A DNA stretch of 15,287 nt from Fidelibacterota bacterium (GTDB lineage Bacteria; Fidelibacterota; Fidelibacteria; Fidelibacterales; Fidelibacteraceae): the NCBI GenBank assembly GCA_029931905.1, contig JAOZRH010000020.1, positions 1 to 15,287 of the forward strand, in the 5' to 3' direction. The position numbers and the translations under genes are program-made. The notes beneath the pieces were generated by a model. That model was not told the DNA's origin and made no database searches. It saw only the letters and a list, made by a program, of their open reading frames with translations. Shown here piece by piece: positions 14,930-15,287 of the stretch; position 1 is the stretch's first letter; every line of letters begins with the position of its first letter.

Positions 14930-15287
14930 ATGAATTTTCAACCAGTGTTAAAAAGTGACAATAATTATATCAAAGTCTTGATTGCTTTAACAATTATTGT
15001 TGTTGTAATTATGATGATTCCAAGAGAAAAACAATTTTCTTCATCTTACGAAATTGGACAAATTACAAAAGAACCAATAATAGCTCCTTATGATTTTGAT
15101 GTATTAAGACCACAAGCTATGATTGACAAAGATCAAAAAGAGGCAATAGAAAATCTTCCCACCGTTTTTAATAAAAATAATGTACGACTTCCTGCACAAG
15201 AACAAAATATTAAAAAATTTTTCATTTTAACAGAAACACTAAGACAAACTTATAACCAAATACTTCTTAATCACGATAAAAAAGAAC
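14930..15287 (+). CDS. PgpH/YqfF-type 7TM-HD protein (5' part only)
   Basis: The first 119 residues are present; the window ends before the membrane bundle and HD domain. A single membrane segment at about residues 15-30 (VLIALTIIVVVIMMIP) is followed by an extracytoplasmic region with GQITKEPIIAPYDFDVLRP (42-60) and NLPTVFNKNN, matching the extracellular domain of 7TM-HD proteins. The full family members, such as Listeria PgpH, hydrolyse c-di-AMP through a cytoplasmic HD domain. GGGAG with a five-base spacer supports the start, 12 nt after the fabH stop, so it continues the recJ-fabH operon. If the missing part is intact, the organism probably uses c-di-AMP. Confidence 0.85.
   Translation, partial: MNFQPVLKSDNNYIKVLIALTIIVVVIMMIPREKQFSSSYEIGQITKEPIIAPYDFDVLRPQAMIDKDQKEAIENLPTVFNKNNVRLPAQEQNIKKFFILTETLRQTYNQILLNHDKKE

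Noticed and set aside
1..15287. Defence system, mobile element, CRISPR array or biosynthetic cluster
   Set aside because: All sizeable frames resolve to housekeeping or widespread uncharacterised families, and no transposase, integrase, nuclease pair or spaced repeat array is present.

Overview
The window is AT-rich (about 30% G+C by eye), densely packed bacterial chromosome carrying ordinary core genes. There are no insertion sequences, phage genes, CRISPR arrays, tRNAs or toxin-antitoxin genes that I can see. The lineage is not fixed by the sequence. MEP-pathway isoprenoid synthesis, a split transketolase, an IspF resembling the chlamydial type, the DUF2953-GerW pair known from Firmicutes, and a bacterial RNase P RNA next to a DUF164 zinc-ribbon gene together suggest an uncultured bacterium, perhaps from the FCB superphylum (Cloacimonadota or Marinimicrobia-like). 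This placement is inference and tentative.

Layout. (1) 1-108: gene-free edge with degenerate GGATATT-type repeats. (2) 109-7280, minus strand: a tightly packed cluster read in the order tktN, tktC, ruvB, queA, ispD, ispF, dedA-like, gltX. Most junctions overlap by 1-14 nt, so it is probably one operon, with a possible internal promoter before the dedA-like gene. (3) 7281-7469: divergent intergenic region. (4) 7470-10275, plus strand: DUF4416, HPP-family membrane protein, DUF2953 membrane protein, GerW/YtfJ-like protein and a Crp/Fnr regulator; the last four are nearly continuous. (5) 10278-10817, minus strand: apt, convergent with the regulator, with 2 nt between stop codons. (6) 10818-11095: divergent promoter region whose plus-strand side holds a promoter-like element followed by an intrinsic terminator ahead of the next gene. 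(7) 11096-15287, plus strand: DUF164 zinc-ribbon protein, RNase P RNA (rnpB), recJ, fabH, and the 5' part of a PgpH-type 7TM-HD protein cut by the window end.

Functionally, the minus cluster combines pentose-phosphate carbon flow (transketolase), recombination (RuvB), tRNA modification (QueA), isoprenoid precursors (IspD, IspF) and glutamyl-tRNA synthesis. The right-hand cluster combines tRNA 5' maturation, DNA repair, fatty-acid initiation and probably c-di-AMP turnover. I see no clearly new system. The points most worth a second look are the leader or small transcript with a terminator at 10937-11061, the non-canonical IspF, the HPP-DUF2953-GerW-Crp operon, and the RNase P RNA squeezed between two coding genes.
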